A stretch of 64,000 bases of DNA, taken from the NCBI RefSeq assembly GCF_000242915.1, contig NZ_AFRZ01000001.1, forward strand, positions 558,001-622,000, given 5' to 3'. The translations under genes and the position numbers were made by a program. Source of the DNA: Sulfurimonas gotlandica GD1 (GTDB lineage: Bacteria; Campylobacterota; Campylobacteria; Campylobacterales; Sulfurimonadaceae). The notes below the pieces were generated by a model, which was given only the letters and a program-made list of their open reading frames with translations, did no database searches and was not told where the DNA came from. Of the stretch, positions 27,303 through 37,201 are shown one piece after another (within the stretch, counting starts at the first letter, position 1; every line of letters begins with the position of its first letter).

Positions 27303-28658
27303 TTAGATGCCCTCAGCAATCATAGCATCAGCAACTTTTTTAAACCCTGCAATATTTGCTCCATCTACATAATTACCTTCAACCCCATAATCTTTGGCAG
27401 TTAAGGCAACTCTTTTACAAATCTGTTGCATTACATTTTTTAGTTTTGCATCTACTTCTTCAAAACTCCACTTACTCATAGAAGCATTTTGAGCCATTTC
27501 AAATTCACTAACAGCAACACCACCTGCATTTGCAGCTTTTGCAGGTGCAAAACATATTTTATGAGATAAGAAATCATTTACAGCTTTTGGTGTTGATGGC
27601 ATATTTGCACCCTCACTTACACTAACACAACCGTTTACTATAAGATTTTGAGCGTCAAAGCCATTTAACTCATTTTGAGTTGCACATGGAAATGCCGCAT
27701 AACATGGTATATCCCAAACGGCATGTCCATCTTCTGGGTACTCTGACACTGGAATATATTTAGCCTCTGGATGAGCTACTACATACTCTTCCAAAGAGGT
27801 ACGTTTTTCTAGTTTCAAATCTTTCAAAAGTGCTAAATCAACACCACGAGGGTCATGAATAGTTCCTTTTGAATCTGAACAAGACACGGGGATAGCACCA
27901 ATGTGATAAAGTTTCTCTATAGCATGAAGAGCAACATTACCTGCTCCACTAACTGTACATATTTTACCTGTTAAAGGCTCTTTACCTTCAATTTCCAACA
28001 TAGTCTCAGTAAAGTATACAGTTCCATAACCTGTCGCTTCTGGTCTCATAAGTGATCCGCCAAACATAAACGGTTTACCTGTTAAAACACCCTCGTATGA
28101 TGAAGTTATCTTTTTATACTCACCAAAAAGGTATCCTATCTCTCTGGCACCAACACCAATATCCCCTGCCGGTATATCTATACGAGGGCCTATATATTTA
28201 TGAAGTTCAGTCATAAAAGCTGAACAAAACTTCATAACTTCAAAGTCACTTTTTCCCTTAGGATCAAAGTCACTTCCACCTTTACCACCACCAATCGGCA
28301 GACCGGTAAGTGCATTTTTAAGAATCTGCTCAAATCCTAAAAATTTCAATATACCCTCATTTACTGATGGATGAAAACGAAGTCCACCTTTGTATGGTCC
28401 AAGAGCATTGTTAAACTGAACTCTGTAGCCTGTGTTTACCATTATGTTTTGATTATCATCCATCCAAACTACTTTAAACTTTATTATTCTGTCTGGAACT
28501 ACAAGTCTCTCTAAAATCGCGTGTTTTTTATATCTGTCATCTGATTCCAAAAGTGGAGCTATCGAATATATAACCTCTTCCATCGCCTGATAAAAAACCT
28601 TATCCTGCTCACAATTACCACTCTCAAATTTTTTAATTTTACTTTCTGCTGTAGTCAT
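27303..28658 (-). CDS. gdhA: NADP-type glutamate dehydrogenase
   Basis: A 451-residue hexameric-type GDH of usual length. GGGKGGSDFDPKGKSD holds the catalytic lysine region, and KVVWMDDNQNIMVNTGYR together with GPYKGGLRF bind glutamate and 2-oxoglutarate. SGAGNVALHAIEKL is the Rossmann dinucleotide loop. It interconverts 2-oxoglutarate plus ammonia with glutamate, most likely for assimilation. CAGGAAAG precedes its ATG. It is upstream of mscS by about 20 bases, so the two are probably co-transcribed. Confidence 0.96.
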   Translation of the reverse strand: MTTAESKIKKFESGNCEQDKVFYQAMEEVIYSIAPLLESDDRYKKHAILERLVVPDRIIKFKVVWMDDNQNIMVNTGYRVQFNNALGPYKGGLRFHPSVNEGILKFLGFEQILKNALTGLPIGGGKGGSDFDPKGKSDFEVMKFCSAFMTELHKYIGPRIDIPAGDIGVGAREIGYLFGEYKKITSSYEGVLTGKPFMFGGSLMRPEATGYGTVYFTETMLEIEGKEPLTGKICTVSGAGNVALHAIEKLYHIGAIPVSCSDSKGTIHDPRGVDLALLKDLKLEKRTSLEEYVVAHPEAKYIPVSEYPEDGHAVWDIPCYAAFPCATQNELNGFDAQNLIVNGCVSVSEGANMPSTPKAVNDFLSHKICFAPAKAANAGGVAVSEFEMAQNASMSKWSFEEVDAKLKNVMQQICKRVALTAKDYGVEGNYVDGANIAGFKKVADAMIAEGI

Positions 28659-28709
28659 TAACTTTCCTGTTATTTTTATTATTATATGTATATTTTATAA
28701 CTAATGTTC

Positions 28710-29453
28710 TTAATTTTTCATAGATGTTTTAATCATCATTCTTCTAAGATATGCTATCTTACTTTGCAATGGAAGGTCTTTTGGGCAGACATCTTCACAT
28801 CCAAGCAACGTCATACATCCAAAGATACCATCTTCATCTCCGATAAGTTCATAATACTCTTCATCGCTACGTTTATCTCTTGGATCTAAATGATATCTAG
28901 CTATCTTATTCAGTCCAACTGCACCAGTAAATGTTGGTCGCATCTGGATAGTACCACATCCAGCTACACAACATCCACATTCTACACAGCGATCAAGCTC
29001 ATATATCTCATTAGCCAGTTCTGGTTCCATGCGTTCTTCTAGTTTATCTACATCTAGCTCTTTTTCTTTATCATGTATCCAAGTCTCCAGATGCTCATTT
29101 AAATAACGCATCCATTTTCCTGTATATATAGATAAATCTCCTATGAGTTCAAAAAGAGGAAGAGGTGCAAGAGTAATATGTTCACCTAGTTTAGAAGTGA
29201 GGGTTCTACATGCAAGCTTTGGTCTTCCGTTTACAAGCATTGAACAGCTTCCACAGATACCTGCACGACAAACAAAGTCAAACTTTAAGGAGTTATCATG
29301 ATGCTCTCTTATCTCATTTAAAACTATATATAGAGTCATTCCATCAGATTCTTCTACTTTAAATGTTTCCATATGTGGAACATCTTCTGGATCATGTGGA
29401 TCAAAACGTAATATATTTATCTTAAGCATTCTTGCCTTTTTCTCATTACTCAT
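28710..29453 (-). CDS. frdB: Fumarate reductase iron-sulfur subunit
   Basis: A 247-residue FrdB. Cys62, Cys67, Cys70 and Cys82 (CRAGICGSC...C) bind the [2Fe-2S] cluster; [11 protein letters not shown] and [12 protein letters not shown] supply the [4Fe-4S] and [3Fe-4S] clusters. It carries electrons from the FrdC haems to FAD in FrdA at the cytosolic face of the inner membrane. Its ATG overlaps the frdA stop by 4 bases. It is the last gene of frdCAB, an order typical of the Wolinella/Helicobacter quinol:fumarate reductase. Confidence 0.96.
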   Translation of the reverse strand: MSNEKKARMLKINILRFDPHDPEDVPHMETFKVEESDGMTLYIVLNEIREHHDNSLKFDFVCRAGICGSCSMLVNGRPKLACRTLTSKLGEHITLAPLPLFELIGDLSIYTGKWMRYLNEHLETWIHDKEKELDVDKLEERMEPELANEIYELDRCVECGCCVAGCGTIQMRPTFTGAVGLNKIARYHLDPRDKRSDEEYYELIGDEDGIFGCMTLLGCEDVCPKDLPLQSKIAYLRRMMIKTSMKN

Positions 29454-31438
29454 ACGTTCTCTCCAAGTCTCTCGTTATTTCCTCTATACTTTTTAGGCAG
29501 TTTATCTCTAAATGGCATCAAAGCTTCTTGAATCTCAAATCTGTCTTTTCCTGCTTCTTGAAGCATCTTCGTAGCCTTTTCTACACTATTTTCTCTAACC
29601 TTTGTCATTGGATGATGCTTAGTTAAATCTTTCCCGTAACCACGGAATCCAGGTGGCATCTCCATCTTAGATATATTGATATCTTCATAACTTACACTAG
29701 GCATAGTCTGATTTGCATCCGGCCACGAAGTAATCGTTCTTTTTAGCCATCTTTCATCATCTCTCTCAGGAAAATCCTCTCTTGAGTGAGCCCCTCTACT
29801 CTCTTGCCTTAAGTATGCGCCTAGAGCACATGTAAGTGCTACTTTTATCATTCTTTGAGTTCTATATGCATTAACCAGCGCCGGATTTGCAGCACGAGAT
29901 TTTGAACGAAAAACTTCTATGTTCTTACTTCTCTTTAACAACTCTTCAAGCTCATCAACTGCTTCTTTTAAATCTTTGCCATTTCTAAAGATCCCAACCT
30001 TATCCATCATTATAGTTTCCATGCGACGGCGAAGAACATACGCATCTTCTCCATTTTTATTTGTAAGCAGTTTTTCTAACTTGTCATACTCTTGTTTCAT
30101 AAAACACTCAACTTTACTGCTGTGAATAACCATATCACTCTCTGGAGTATCAAGGAAATCGCTAATATACTCTGCAACCATCATACCGGCTACAACAGTT
30201 TCACTTACAGAGTTTCCACCAAGTCTGTTAAAACCGTGTAAATCCCAACAAGCTGCTTCTCCACAAGAATAAAGACCTTTTAAAGTTTGTGATTCACCTG
30301 TGTATTTTGTACGGATTCCACCCATAGAGTAGTGTTGAGTCGGGCGAACAGGTATCCAGTCAACTGCAGGATCTATTCCCAAAAAGTTTTCACAAATCTC
30401 TTTTACTTCTCTTAAGTTTTTTTCTATATGTTCTCTTCCAAGATTAGTTATATCCAGCCAAAGATGATCTCCATACTTGGATTTAACTCCCTTTCCTTTT
30501 CTCATATGTTCAGTCATTCTGCGACTTACAACATCTCTAGATGCAAGCTCTTTTTTGTCAGGCTCATAGTCTGGCATAAATCTATAACCGTCTTTGTCAA
30601 GCAGAAGTCCACCATCACCGCGACAACCTTCAGTTGTCAAAATTCCAACCGGAACAATTGCAGTAGGGTGAAATTGAATAGCTTCCATATTTCCAAGTGT
30701 TGCGATACCTGTCTCAAGAGCGATTGCCTGACCCATGCCCTGACAGATAATGGCATTTGTTGAAACACTATAGATTCGTCCATATCCGCCTGTAGCCATT
30801 GTTGTAGCTTTTGATACATACGCTACCAGCTCTCCACTCATAAGATTTCTTGCAACTGCTCCGTAGCATCTGCCATCTTCGTGAATAAGTGAAATTGCTT
30901 CTAATCTCTCATGAATCTCAACTTTTTCTTTATGAGCTTTGTTATCCATTGCATAGAGCATGCTATGTCCTGTTCCATCAGAGGTATAACAAGTTCTCCA
31001 TTTTTTCGTACCACCAAAATCTCTTGCTGTGATAAGACCATGAGCCTCATCTTTTTCGGTAATAGTGACTGTCTCAGCATTTATAATTACCTTTCTGTCA
31101 CCCTTTTGAACTCTGCTCCATGGAACACCCCAATTAGCCAGCTCTCTTATGGCTTTTGGTGCACAATGAACGAACATTCTTGCGACTTCCTGATCTGCTC
31201 CCCAGTCGCTACCTTTGATAGTATCTGAGAAGTGAACATCTTCATTATCACCTTCACCCATTTTAGCATTTGCCAAACTAGCTTGCATCCCGCCCTGTGC
31301 AGCCGATGAATGAGATCGCTTTGGAGGGACAAGAGATATTACTACAGCGTTATGACCTCTCTCTTTAACACCAGTTGCAACCCTCAAACCAGCTAAACCA
31401 CCACCAATAATAAGAACATCTGTATATATAACTTTCAC
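29450..31438 (-). CDS. frdA: Fumarate reductase flavoprotein subunit
   Basis: A 662-residue Frd[13 protein letters not shown] binds FAD, and [12 protein letters not shown] holds the His for covalent 8-alpha-histidyl [13 protein letters not shown] and TEGCRGDGG with the [11 protein letters not shown] arginines form the dicarboxylate site. There is no Tat signal, so it is the cytosolic menaquinol-linked enzyme rather than the periplasmic Mfr/Sdh type. It reduces fumarate to succinate in anaerobic respiration or the reductive TCA cycle, and may also run in reverse. The start overlaps the end of frdC by one base. Confidence 0.97.
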   Translation of the reverse strand: MKVIYTDVLIIGGGLAGLRVATGVKERGHNAVVISLVPPKRSHSSAAQGGMQASLANAKMGEGDNEDVHFSDTIKGSDWGADQEVARMFVHCAPKAIRELANWGVPWSRVQKGDRKVIINAETVTITEKDEAHGLITARDFGGTKKWRTCYTSDGTGHSMLYAMDNKAHKEKVEIHERLEAISLIHEDGRCYGAVARNLMSGELVAYVSKATTMATGGYGRIYSVSTNAIICQGMGQAIALETGIATLGNMEAIQFHPTAIVPVGILTTEGCRGDGGLLLDKDGYRFMPDYEPDKKELASRDVVSRRMTEHMRKGKGVKSKYGDHLWLDITNLGREHIEKNLREVKEICENFLGIDPAVDWIPVRPTQHYSMGGIRTKYTGESQTLKGLYSCGEAACWDLHGFNRLGGNSVSETVVAGMMVAEYISDFLDTPESDMVIHSSKVECFMKQEYDKLEKLLTNKNGEDAYVLRRRMETIMMDKVGIFRNGKDLKEAVDELEELLKRSKNIEVFRSKSRAANPALVNAYRTQRMIKVALTCALGAYLRQESRGAHSREDFPERDDERWLKRTITSWPDANQTMPSVSYEDINISKMEMPPGFRGYGKDLTKHHPMTKVRENSVEKATKMLQEAGKDRFEIQEALMPFRDKLPKKYRGNNERLGENV

Positions 31439-32169
31439 TAGTGAGCCTTTAAATTTATAATAGTTGATTTATATCTTGTACCTGGTTCAAAATCATTTGT
31501 GTAACCAATATAGATATATTTCATAAGGCTAAGTGAACCGACTACAATATATATAACGATTAAACTCTTCATCAAAAGCTTAAATCTTCTTCGCGATACT
31601 TTTGTATTTCTACTCTCCATAAAACCCCACTTCATAGCAAGGCGATAAAGCCCAATAAAAGCATGTGAGACAACAGATAGAAGTAGTAAGAAGTAAAGAG
31701 GAGCCATATGTTCATGGACAACTCTGTATGAAGATGCAAATGGTCCGATATTTGAAGGTTCCGCCATCATAGTATAAAGATGCACAGAGCCGATAAAAAG
31801 CATTATAAATCCAGTCATAATTTGAACAACCCACAAAGATGTATCTTCATGCTTCATTTGAAGAACATGATTTCTCATAATCTTATGTTGTCTGTAATTA
31901 TTTGGAAACTTCTTTAAAGCAACACCGGCATGAAGAATAAATATAATAGAAATTGCACCTGCTAAAAATGAGATGATCCCAGGATATGTCTCACCAAAAA
32001 AGTAATATCCTTCAAACATAATAGTTACTCTGTACATCATTTCATTACTAATTAAAATAGAAGACTCAAAAAGGATATGTCCCATTATGAACACTCCCAA
32101 TATAAGCCCAGTACTACTTTGGATAAAATCCAATATTGCTGGTGTTTTATCTATCTTTTTGTTCTTCAT
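31438..32169 (-). CDS. frdC: Fumarate reductase dihaem cytochrome b subunit
   Basis: A 243-residue membrane anchor with five hydrophobic segments and conserved histidines in or beside them (for example GHILFE, LHAGVA, SVHLYT and [15 protein letters not shown]), as expected for the two b haems of the Wolinella-type FrdC. It oxidises menaquinol and passes electrons to FrdB. It is the first gene of frdCAB. The roughly 47-base gap to the upstream flavoprotein gene may hold a promoter, but no clear -35/-10 pair is seen. Confidence 0.93.
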   Translation of the reverse strand: MKNKKIDKTPAILDFIQSSTGLILGVFIMGHILFESSILISNEMMYRVTIMFEGYYFFGETYPGIISFLAGAISIIFILHAGVALKKFPNNYRQHKIMRNHVLQMKHEDTSLWVVQIMTGFIMLFIGSVHLYTMMAEPSNIGPFASSYRVVHEHMAPLYFLLLLSVVSHAFIGLYRLAMKWGFMESRNTKVSRRRFKLLMKSLIVIYIVVGSLSLMKYIYIGYTNDFEPGTRYKSTIINLKAH

Positions 32170-32216
32170 TTATTCTCCGAGGTTATCATTATTATAATTA
32201 TGCAATTTTACTATAA

Positions 32217-33722
32217 TTATTGTTCTTCTGGCTTCCAACTTTTAAAGCTTATATATTGAGGAAAAGCTTCTGGCTTAAAGATTGACTTACCTAATAGTGT
32301 TCTAATACACTCTTGTATGCCTTCAGTCATACTTGGATGCGGGTGTACTGTTTTCATAATATCTCCAAGACGAATATTATGATCCATAAGAGTTACTATA
32401 TACATAATAGATGCTGCAGATTGCGGTCCAGCTGCCCTCATACCAAGAACTTTTGGATTTTCTTCATCAGTCACTATCATCTTAAAAAATCCTTCTGTTT
32501 CTCGCATCGTTATGGCGCGAGAAACTAAAGCATGTTTATAAAAAACGACTTTATAAGCTATCTTAGCTTTTTGACACTCTTTTTCATTTAATCCTACCGA
32601 TGAAATTTCAGGATTAAAGAACATAATTGTAGACATATTTCTGTATCTAAGCGGGAATTTTATTTTTGATTCTATCGCCTTTGCCGCAAATCGCCCTTCC
32701 ATCTCAGCTACATTTACAAGCGCATTATGTCCGGAAATATCACCGGCTGCATATATATTACTATTGACTAAACACTCTTCATCTGTGCAGATAAGACCGT
32801 TCTGTGTTAGTTCTATACCTACATTCTCCAATCCAAGTCTTTTAAAACTCGGCACACGTCCTATTGAGACTAAGATTGTATCGACACTGATTACCTCAGT
32901 GTGAGAATCTTTATAATCAAGTGTAACATCTATATGAGTGTCATGTTTTTTAATAGATCTTAGAGATGCTGTATGATAGATTGAGACACCAATATTTTCA
33001 AGCATCTTTGCTGCATAGTCACTTACATCGTTATCTTCAAAAGGAATGACTCTCTCTTGCGAATCCAACAGGTGCACCTTTGTTTGACCAAACTCTGCAA
33101 ATATTGTTGCAAACTCGCATCCAACTATTCCCGCTCCTACTATTAAGATTTCTCTTGGAAACTTTTTAAGTTTTAATATATGATTGGAGTTAATAATCAT
33201 TTCTCCATCTACTTCAAGAAGTGGATGCTTTCTTGGATGAGAGCCACTTGCTATGATAAAATTATCTGCAATGATTTCAACAACTTCACCGTCATGCTTG
33301 GTAACTAGAACACTCTTATTTAAAGAAAAGCTTCCCCATCCCTCAATAAGCGTTACACTTTTGTCACTGCCCTCTTTTTTGGAAAATGTCTCGATTTGTG
33401 AGCGAATCTGGTACTCTTTTTCTCTAACTGCTGCAAAAACATTATCACGAACTTTTTCATAATCAACACTAATATTTGAAGCCCTGTAACCACGATCTAT
33501 TTTATTTGCAATCGAAAAATCTTTTGAAAGCTCCCACATAGTTTTCGAGCTAAGTGCACCATCAGCAACACCTGCACCACCAATACGATTTCCTTCAATT
33601 ATGCAAACATGATTGCCAAAATCATACGACCTCATTGCTGCTGCAAAACCTGCAGGACCACATCCGATAACACAAACATCATATTTTAATCTATTCATAG
33701 TATATTTTACAACATTTGACAT
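32217..33722 (-). CDS. Dihydrolipoamide-dehydrogenase-like flavoprotein lacking the redox disulfide
   Basis: A 501-residue class I pyridine nucleotide-disulfide oxidoreductase by fold: FAD loop VIGCGPAGFAAAM, NAD loop IVGAGIVGCEFA, second FAD motif YAAGDISG, and a dimerisation domain with TVHPHPSMTE. The redox motif GGTCxxxGCIPSK is replaced by GGAGVADGALSSK, with Gly51 and Ala56 where the two cysteines should be. It cannot work as a lipoamide or glutathione reductase. The pattern recalls disulfide-less LpdA of Mycobacterium tuberculosis, an NAD(P)H:quinone reductase, so quinone reduction is my inference. An internal ATG at 33698 (MNRLKYDV) could be the true start. It lies upstream of frdCAB. 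Confidence 0.82.
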   Translation of the reverse strand: MSNVVKYTMNRLKYDVCVIGCGPAGFAAAMRSYDFGNHVCIIEGNRIGGAGVADGALSSKTMWELSKDFSIANKIDRGYRASNISVDYEKVRDNVFAAVREKEYQIRSQIETFSKKEGSDKSVTLIEGWGSFSLNKSVLVTKHDGEVVEIIADNFIIASGSHPRKHPLLEVDGEMIINSNHILKLKKFPREILIVGAGIVGCEFATIFAEFGQTKVHLLDSQERVIPFEDNDVSDYAAKMLENIGVSIYHTASLRSIKKHDTHIDVTLDYKDSHTEVISVDTILVSIGRVPSFKRLGLENVGIELTQNGLICTDEECLVNSNIYAAGDISGHNALVNVAEMEGRFAAKAIESKIKFPLRYRNMSTIMFFNPEISSVGLNEKECQKAKIAYKVVFYKHALVSRAITMRETEGFFKMIVTDEENPKVLGMRAAGPQSAASIMYIVTLMDHNIRLGDIMKTVHPHPSMTEGIQECIRTLLGKSIFKPEAFPQYISFKSWKPEEQ

Positions 33723-33779
33723 AAAACAACTATTTCTTTTTTACAATTATGCTAGAATCACTTTTAAAAAGGATTTCTT

Positions 33780-34196
33780 ATCACTTACACTATTATTCAT
33801 ACTATTCATATTTTTTCTGTATTCATCTACGGTGGATTTTTATTTGTAGATGTTCTGTTTCTTTCTAAAATGCCTCAGACTCTTGACTCCGATGAGCATA
33901 AAAAAGCCAGAGAAGCAATCATGATTCATGTAAGGAAAGTTGTTCCAAAAGCTCTTATTGTAGCTGTTTTCACAGGTCTTTACCTCTTTTCCCAAGTCTT
34001 TGGAGAGATAGCTAGCAGTGGATTAACACACTTTCAGATGCTACTTAGTATAAAAGCTTTTTTTGGTCTTTGGCTTGGCTTTCGTGGAATAAATCAAGTG
34101 TTTTTTGGGATTCAGCCTTGGGTTTTTAAAAGTCATCTTTTCCCTTTTTCGCTAGTAGTTATTATCATATTATTATCACAATTTATGTATTTATAA
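33780..34196 (+). CDS. Small four-helix membrane protein (CopD-like), apparent ATC start
   Basis: The first ATG (33870) gives only 108 residues and cuts off a hydrophobic segment. Reading upstream in frame adds 30 codons including IHIFSVFIYGGFLFVDVLF, a clear first TM helix with a conserved-looking His, back to a stop. Within that stretch there is no ATG, GTG or TTG. An ATC at 33780 sits six bases after AAAAAGGA. From there the product has 138 residues and four TM helices, resembling CopD/DUF2269-like membrane proteins. Function is unknown. It is divergent from the LPD-like gene. Confidence 0.68.
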   Translation: MTYTIIHTIHIFSVFIYGGFLFVDVLFLSKMPQTLDSDEHKKAREAIMIHVRKVVPKALIVAVFTGLYLFSQVFGEIASSGLTHFQMLLSIKAFFGLWLGFRGINQVFFGIQPWVFKSHLFPFSLVVIIILLSQFMYL

Positions 34197-34312
34197 AGTG
34201 GTGAAATAATCACATTTTATTGATATTTTAATTTTTTTACCCTTTTTTTATAATTATTACTTATTTTATGTGATAAAATGCAGGCACATAAAATCGACAA
34301 AAGGGTAATTAT

Positions 34313-36220
34313 ATGTTTGCAAATACTAGTATCCAAAAGAAAATGAATCTTCTCATTTTAATGGTTACAATTTCGGTCCTCTCAGCCACTATATTCGTTT
34401 TTCTGGCAATGAGTTTTATAGAGTCAAAATATGACCATCTACACAAAAACTCAATGCTAGGAGCACTTCAAACTTTAGAAATAGAGAAAAACTTGAACTA
34501 TGTAAGTAGAACAACCAGAGACATTATGCTCGGCGGAGACTACAACAAAGATATGACAAAGCTAAATGAGTCTATAGAAAAAATTGGTAGTCTATTTTCA
34601 TCTTTAGAAAAAATGATGGAGCAAGACACTTCTTTGCCAATGGTAATAGATGCGAAAACTTCTACTATGTTATTTTTAGACAACTCTTACAAAATGATGG
34701 AATCTTTGAACAGTGAAGATATTCAAAACTCTAAAGAAAGCATATACAAAAAATATAAAAATGATTTAACACCTTTTGCAAACACTTCTAGAACAGCCTT
34801 TAAGAAGCTGGTAAAGCACAAAGGAAATGAGCTAAGCAATGACTCTGTTGCCTTAGCAGATGACTTAGGCTTTTATAAAACACTGGTTTTAGTTGCTGGT
34901 CTGTTTGTAGCAGTTGTTGTGTTTATTTTAGCAACAATAATTAGAAAATCAATCACAGGCGGGATTGGAACATTTATAACTCTTATTGGACATGCTGCAA
35001 AAGGTAACTTTACTCATAAAGACAATTCATGTAATGATACAAACACTGAGCTTGGAATTTTGGGGTGTGAACTATCTACACTATTAGGACATATTGAAAA
35101 CCTTATCAATGAGATAAACAGAACAATTACAGATGCTTCTAAAGGTGTATTTACACATCAAATCTCATCTGCTGGAATGGATGGTGAATTTGTTGAAGCT
35201 ATAATAAGTGTTGAGAAAAGTATTACTTTCATGAAAGAGCAAAATCAAAAAGCTGCAAGAGATACTTTCAACTCTCAACTAAGTACAAAAAGTGTTAATG
35301 TGTCTGAATCATTATCACTCATTATTAGTAATCTAAGAGATAATATTGGAAATCTAAAAGAGGTAACAAAAGCCACAAAAGCTGCTTCAGATTTAGCAAG
35401 TACTTCTCGTGAGAGTGTTAATGAAATAGTTAATGAGTTAGGACATTTAAGTGAGCAAGTTAGTACAAACAATCATAGCATCAGTGAACTAGCTAATCAG
35501 ACTAATGAAATTACATCTGTTATTGAACTAATCACTGATATAGCAGATCAAACAAACTTACTAGCACTTAATGCAGCAATAGAAGCAGCAAGAGCCGGCG
35601 AACATGGACGTGGATTTGCCGTTGTTGCTGATGAAGTTCGCAAACTTGCGGAGAGGACGCACAAAGCCACTGGTGAAATTTCTGTATCTATTAAATCATT
35701 ACAACAAGATATGAATGAGATTCAAGAAAGCTCTTCTACTATGAAGACTACAGTAGAAGGTTCAGCTAGTAAGATCAATGAGTTTGAAGGAACTCTGATT
35801 GAACTTAGTGATAACTCAAGTGAGATTGTAAACTACTCTTTTGAGATGGAAAACTCTATATTTGTAGTTCTTGCAAAACTAGACCATATTCTTTATAAGT
35901 CTCGTGCATATAACTCTATTATGTCACTTGACAAACTTCTTACTAACCAGACAACTCACGAATGTAGTTTAGGACAGTGGTATGATAATGAAGGAAAGAG
36001 CAGATTTGCTTCTACTTCAACTTTCGCTAAAATATCTGCTCCACATCATATTGTTCATGATAGTGCAAATATGAATTTAACTTATATTGATGGAGATGCA
36101 CTGAAGTCAACACTAGATAATGCTGATGAAATTGTACGTAATTTTGATAAAATGGAAGAAGCTTCTAACGAACTCTTTACCCTACTAGATGCTATGTTAG
36201 TAGAGTCTAAACAAAACTAA
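34313..36220 (+). CDS. Methyl-accepting chemotaxis protein with C-terminal zinc-binding (CZB) domain
   Basis: A 635-residue chemoreceptor. TM1 is about 12-35, a roughly 150-residue four-helix-bundle periplasmic domain follows, and TM2 is about 188-212. A HAMP region is followed by the signalling hairpin, with the CheA/CheW tip near 408-445 ([19 protein letters not shown]). The C-terminal 100 residues contain [14 protein letters not shown] and APHHIVHD, the CZB zinc-binding domain linked to sensing of cytosolic zinc or hypochlorite. It stands alone; a strong hairpin follows its stop. Confidence 0.92.
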   Translation: MFANTSIQKKMNLLILMVTISVLSATIFVFLAMSFIESKYDHLHKNSMLGALQTLEIEKNLNYVSRTTRDIMLGGDYNKDMTKLNESIEKIGSLFSSLEKMMEQDTSLPMVIDAKTSTMLFLDNSYKMMESLNSEDIQNSKESIYKKYKNDLTPFANTSRTAFKKLVKHKGNELSNDSVALADDLGFYKTLVLVAGLFVAVVVFILATIIRKSITGGIGTFITLIGHAAKGNFTHKDNSCNDTNTELGILGCELSTLLGHIENLINEINRTITDASKGVFTHQISSAGMDGEFVEAIISVEKSITFMKEQNQKAARDTFNSQLSTKSVNVSESLSLIISNLRDNIGNLKEVTKATKAASDLASTSRESVNEIVNELGHLSEQVSTNNHSISELANQTNEITSVIELITDIADQTNLLALNAAIEAARAGEHGRGFAVVADEVRKLAERTHKATGEISVSIKSLQQDMNEIQESSSTMKTTVEGSASKINEFEGTLIELSDNSSEIVNYSFEMENSIFVVLAKLDHILYKSRAYNSIMSLDKLLTNQTTHECSLGQWYDNEGKSRFASTSTFAKISAPHHIVHDSANMNLTYIDGDALKSTLDNADEIVRNFDKMEEASNELFTLLDAMLVESKQN

Positions 36221-36241
36221 GAGAATTTTTTTCTCTTAGTT
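36215..36241. terminator. Bidirectional terminator after the CZB chemoreceptor
   Basis: AACTAAGAGAA and TTCTCTTAGTT form an 11-bp perfect stem around a TTTTT loop, overlapping the chemoreceptor stop codon and lying 12 bases from the end of the convergent gene. Confidence 0.7.
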
Positions 36242-36252
36242 AAAATAACTAT

Positions 36253-36624
36253 CTATTCCCAATCATCATATTTAGAGTTTATATGCTTATCTTTTTTATA
36301 TCTTCTAGCATTTTTACTCTTGTCTAACTGATTTGAGCTGTATAGAATATCTTCTTTAATATCTTCTATATCTTTATCTGAATCTTTTAATCCGATAATC
36401 TTTTGTACAAGTTTTTGTAAATCTTGCAATTCACCCTTATAAAGGGCTATCTCTTCAACTCTATTTAAAACTTTTAGAGCATTTTCTATTTTTTTTTCAT
36501 ATCTCTCTTTTGAGACTTCCGGAGTATTGAGAAGATAAGATATTATGCTATTGTGAAATCTTTCCAATGCTCTTATATAGCGGAGTCTATGAGCGTTATC
36601 TATAGCTTTTTGAGATGCTGACAT
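36253..36624 (-). CDS. Hypothetical helical protein
   Basis: A 123-residue basic, strongly helical soluble protein without cysteines or signal sequence. The last 35 residues are Lys/Asp/Asn-rich (KNARRYKKDKHINSKYDDWE) and probably disordered. I recognise no family. It is convergent with the chemoreceptor and divergent from the rhodanese, so it appears to be a single-gene unit. Confidence 0.65.
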   Translation of the reverse strand: MSASQKAIDNAHRLRYIRALERFHNSIISYLLNTPEVSKERYEKKIENALKVLNRVEEIALYKGELQDLQKLVQKIIGLKDSDKDIEDIKEDILYSSNQLDKSKNARRYKKDKHINSKYDDWE

Positions 36625-36689
36625 GTTGTGCCTATTATTTATTTATCGTAGCTATAATTATACACTTTAATTATTATATGGAGAACAAC

Positions 36690-37085
36690 TTGAAAAAAAT
36701 ATTATTATCATTGATAATTTTAAGCGTTACACTACTTGCATCTATGACAAATGAATACCCGTCACAAAAAATTTTAGATTCTAAGATTCCTATAGTTGAC
36801 ATCAGAACACCTGGAGAATGGAAAGAAACCGGCATAATTGAAAATTCTATCACTATTATGTTTTGGGACGAAAAAGGAGGCTATGATGTCAATGCTTTTT
36901 TAACTGAGTTAAACCAAAAAGTAGATACTAAAAAACCATTTGCTTTGATTTGTAGAACAGGAAGCAGAACAAGTGTAGTTGCAGACTTTTTAGCTAAAAA
37001 ACTAAACTATGATGTTATTAATTTTTTAGGTGGAATAGTCTATCTAAAAGCGTTAAATCTAAAAACGGTTCCATACGAAAAATAA
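36690..37085 (+). CDS. Exported rhodanese-like protein
   Basis: A 131-residue single-domain rhodanese with an N-terminal signal peptide (KKILLSLIILSVTLLAS). The active-site loop CRTGSR begins at Cys88, with VDIRTPGEW upstream as the CH2A-type motif. It would hold a persulfide in the periplasm, fitting sulfur metabolism, but the donor is unknown. I prefer the TTG start at 36690 with GGAG seven bases before; an in-frame ATG at 36678 would make the Shine-Dalgarno part of the gene. The stop overlaps the start of a 38-residue membrane protein. Confidence 0.85.
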   Translation: MKKILLSLIILSVTLLASMTNEYPSQKILDSKIPIVDIRTPGEWKETGIIENSITIMFWDEKGGYDVNAFLTELNQKVDTKKPFALICRTGSRTSVVADFLAKKLNYDVINFLGGIVYLKALNLKTVPYEK

Positions 37086-37201
37086 TGAATTTTTTAAAAT
37101 TTCTTTTTCACTTTAGCATCAGACTTGTTCTGGTTTTTGGTTTCATAGCCCTTATAGTCTTTGGACTATGGGGCTTGTTATATCTTGCTTTTTTGAAATA
37201 G
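37085..37201 (+). CDS. 38-residue single-TM membrane protein
   Basis: An ORF too short for usual gene calling. The ATG shares a base with the TAA of the rhodanese (TAATG), indicating translational coupling. It encodes MNFLKFLFHFSIR followed by a long hydrophobic helix and ends in AFLK. The last 50 bases overlap the 3' end of the convergent RND pump gene. A strongly hydrophobic product with basic residues near the N-terminus looks like a real small membrane protein, but no family is recognised. Confidence 0.5.
   Translation: MNFLKFLFHFSIRLVLVFGFIALIVFGLWGLLYLAFLK

Noticed and set aside
30428-30763. 111-codon plus-strand open frame opposite frdA
   Set aside because: Antisense shadow of a strongly conserved gene, rich in Ser, Cys and Phe with no motif or ribosome site.
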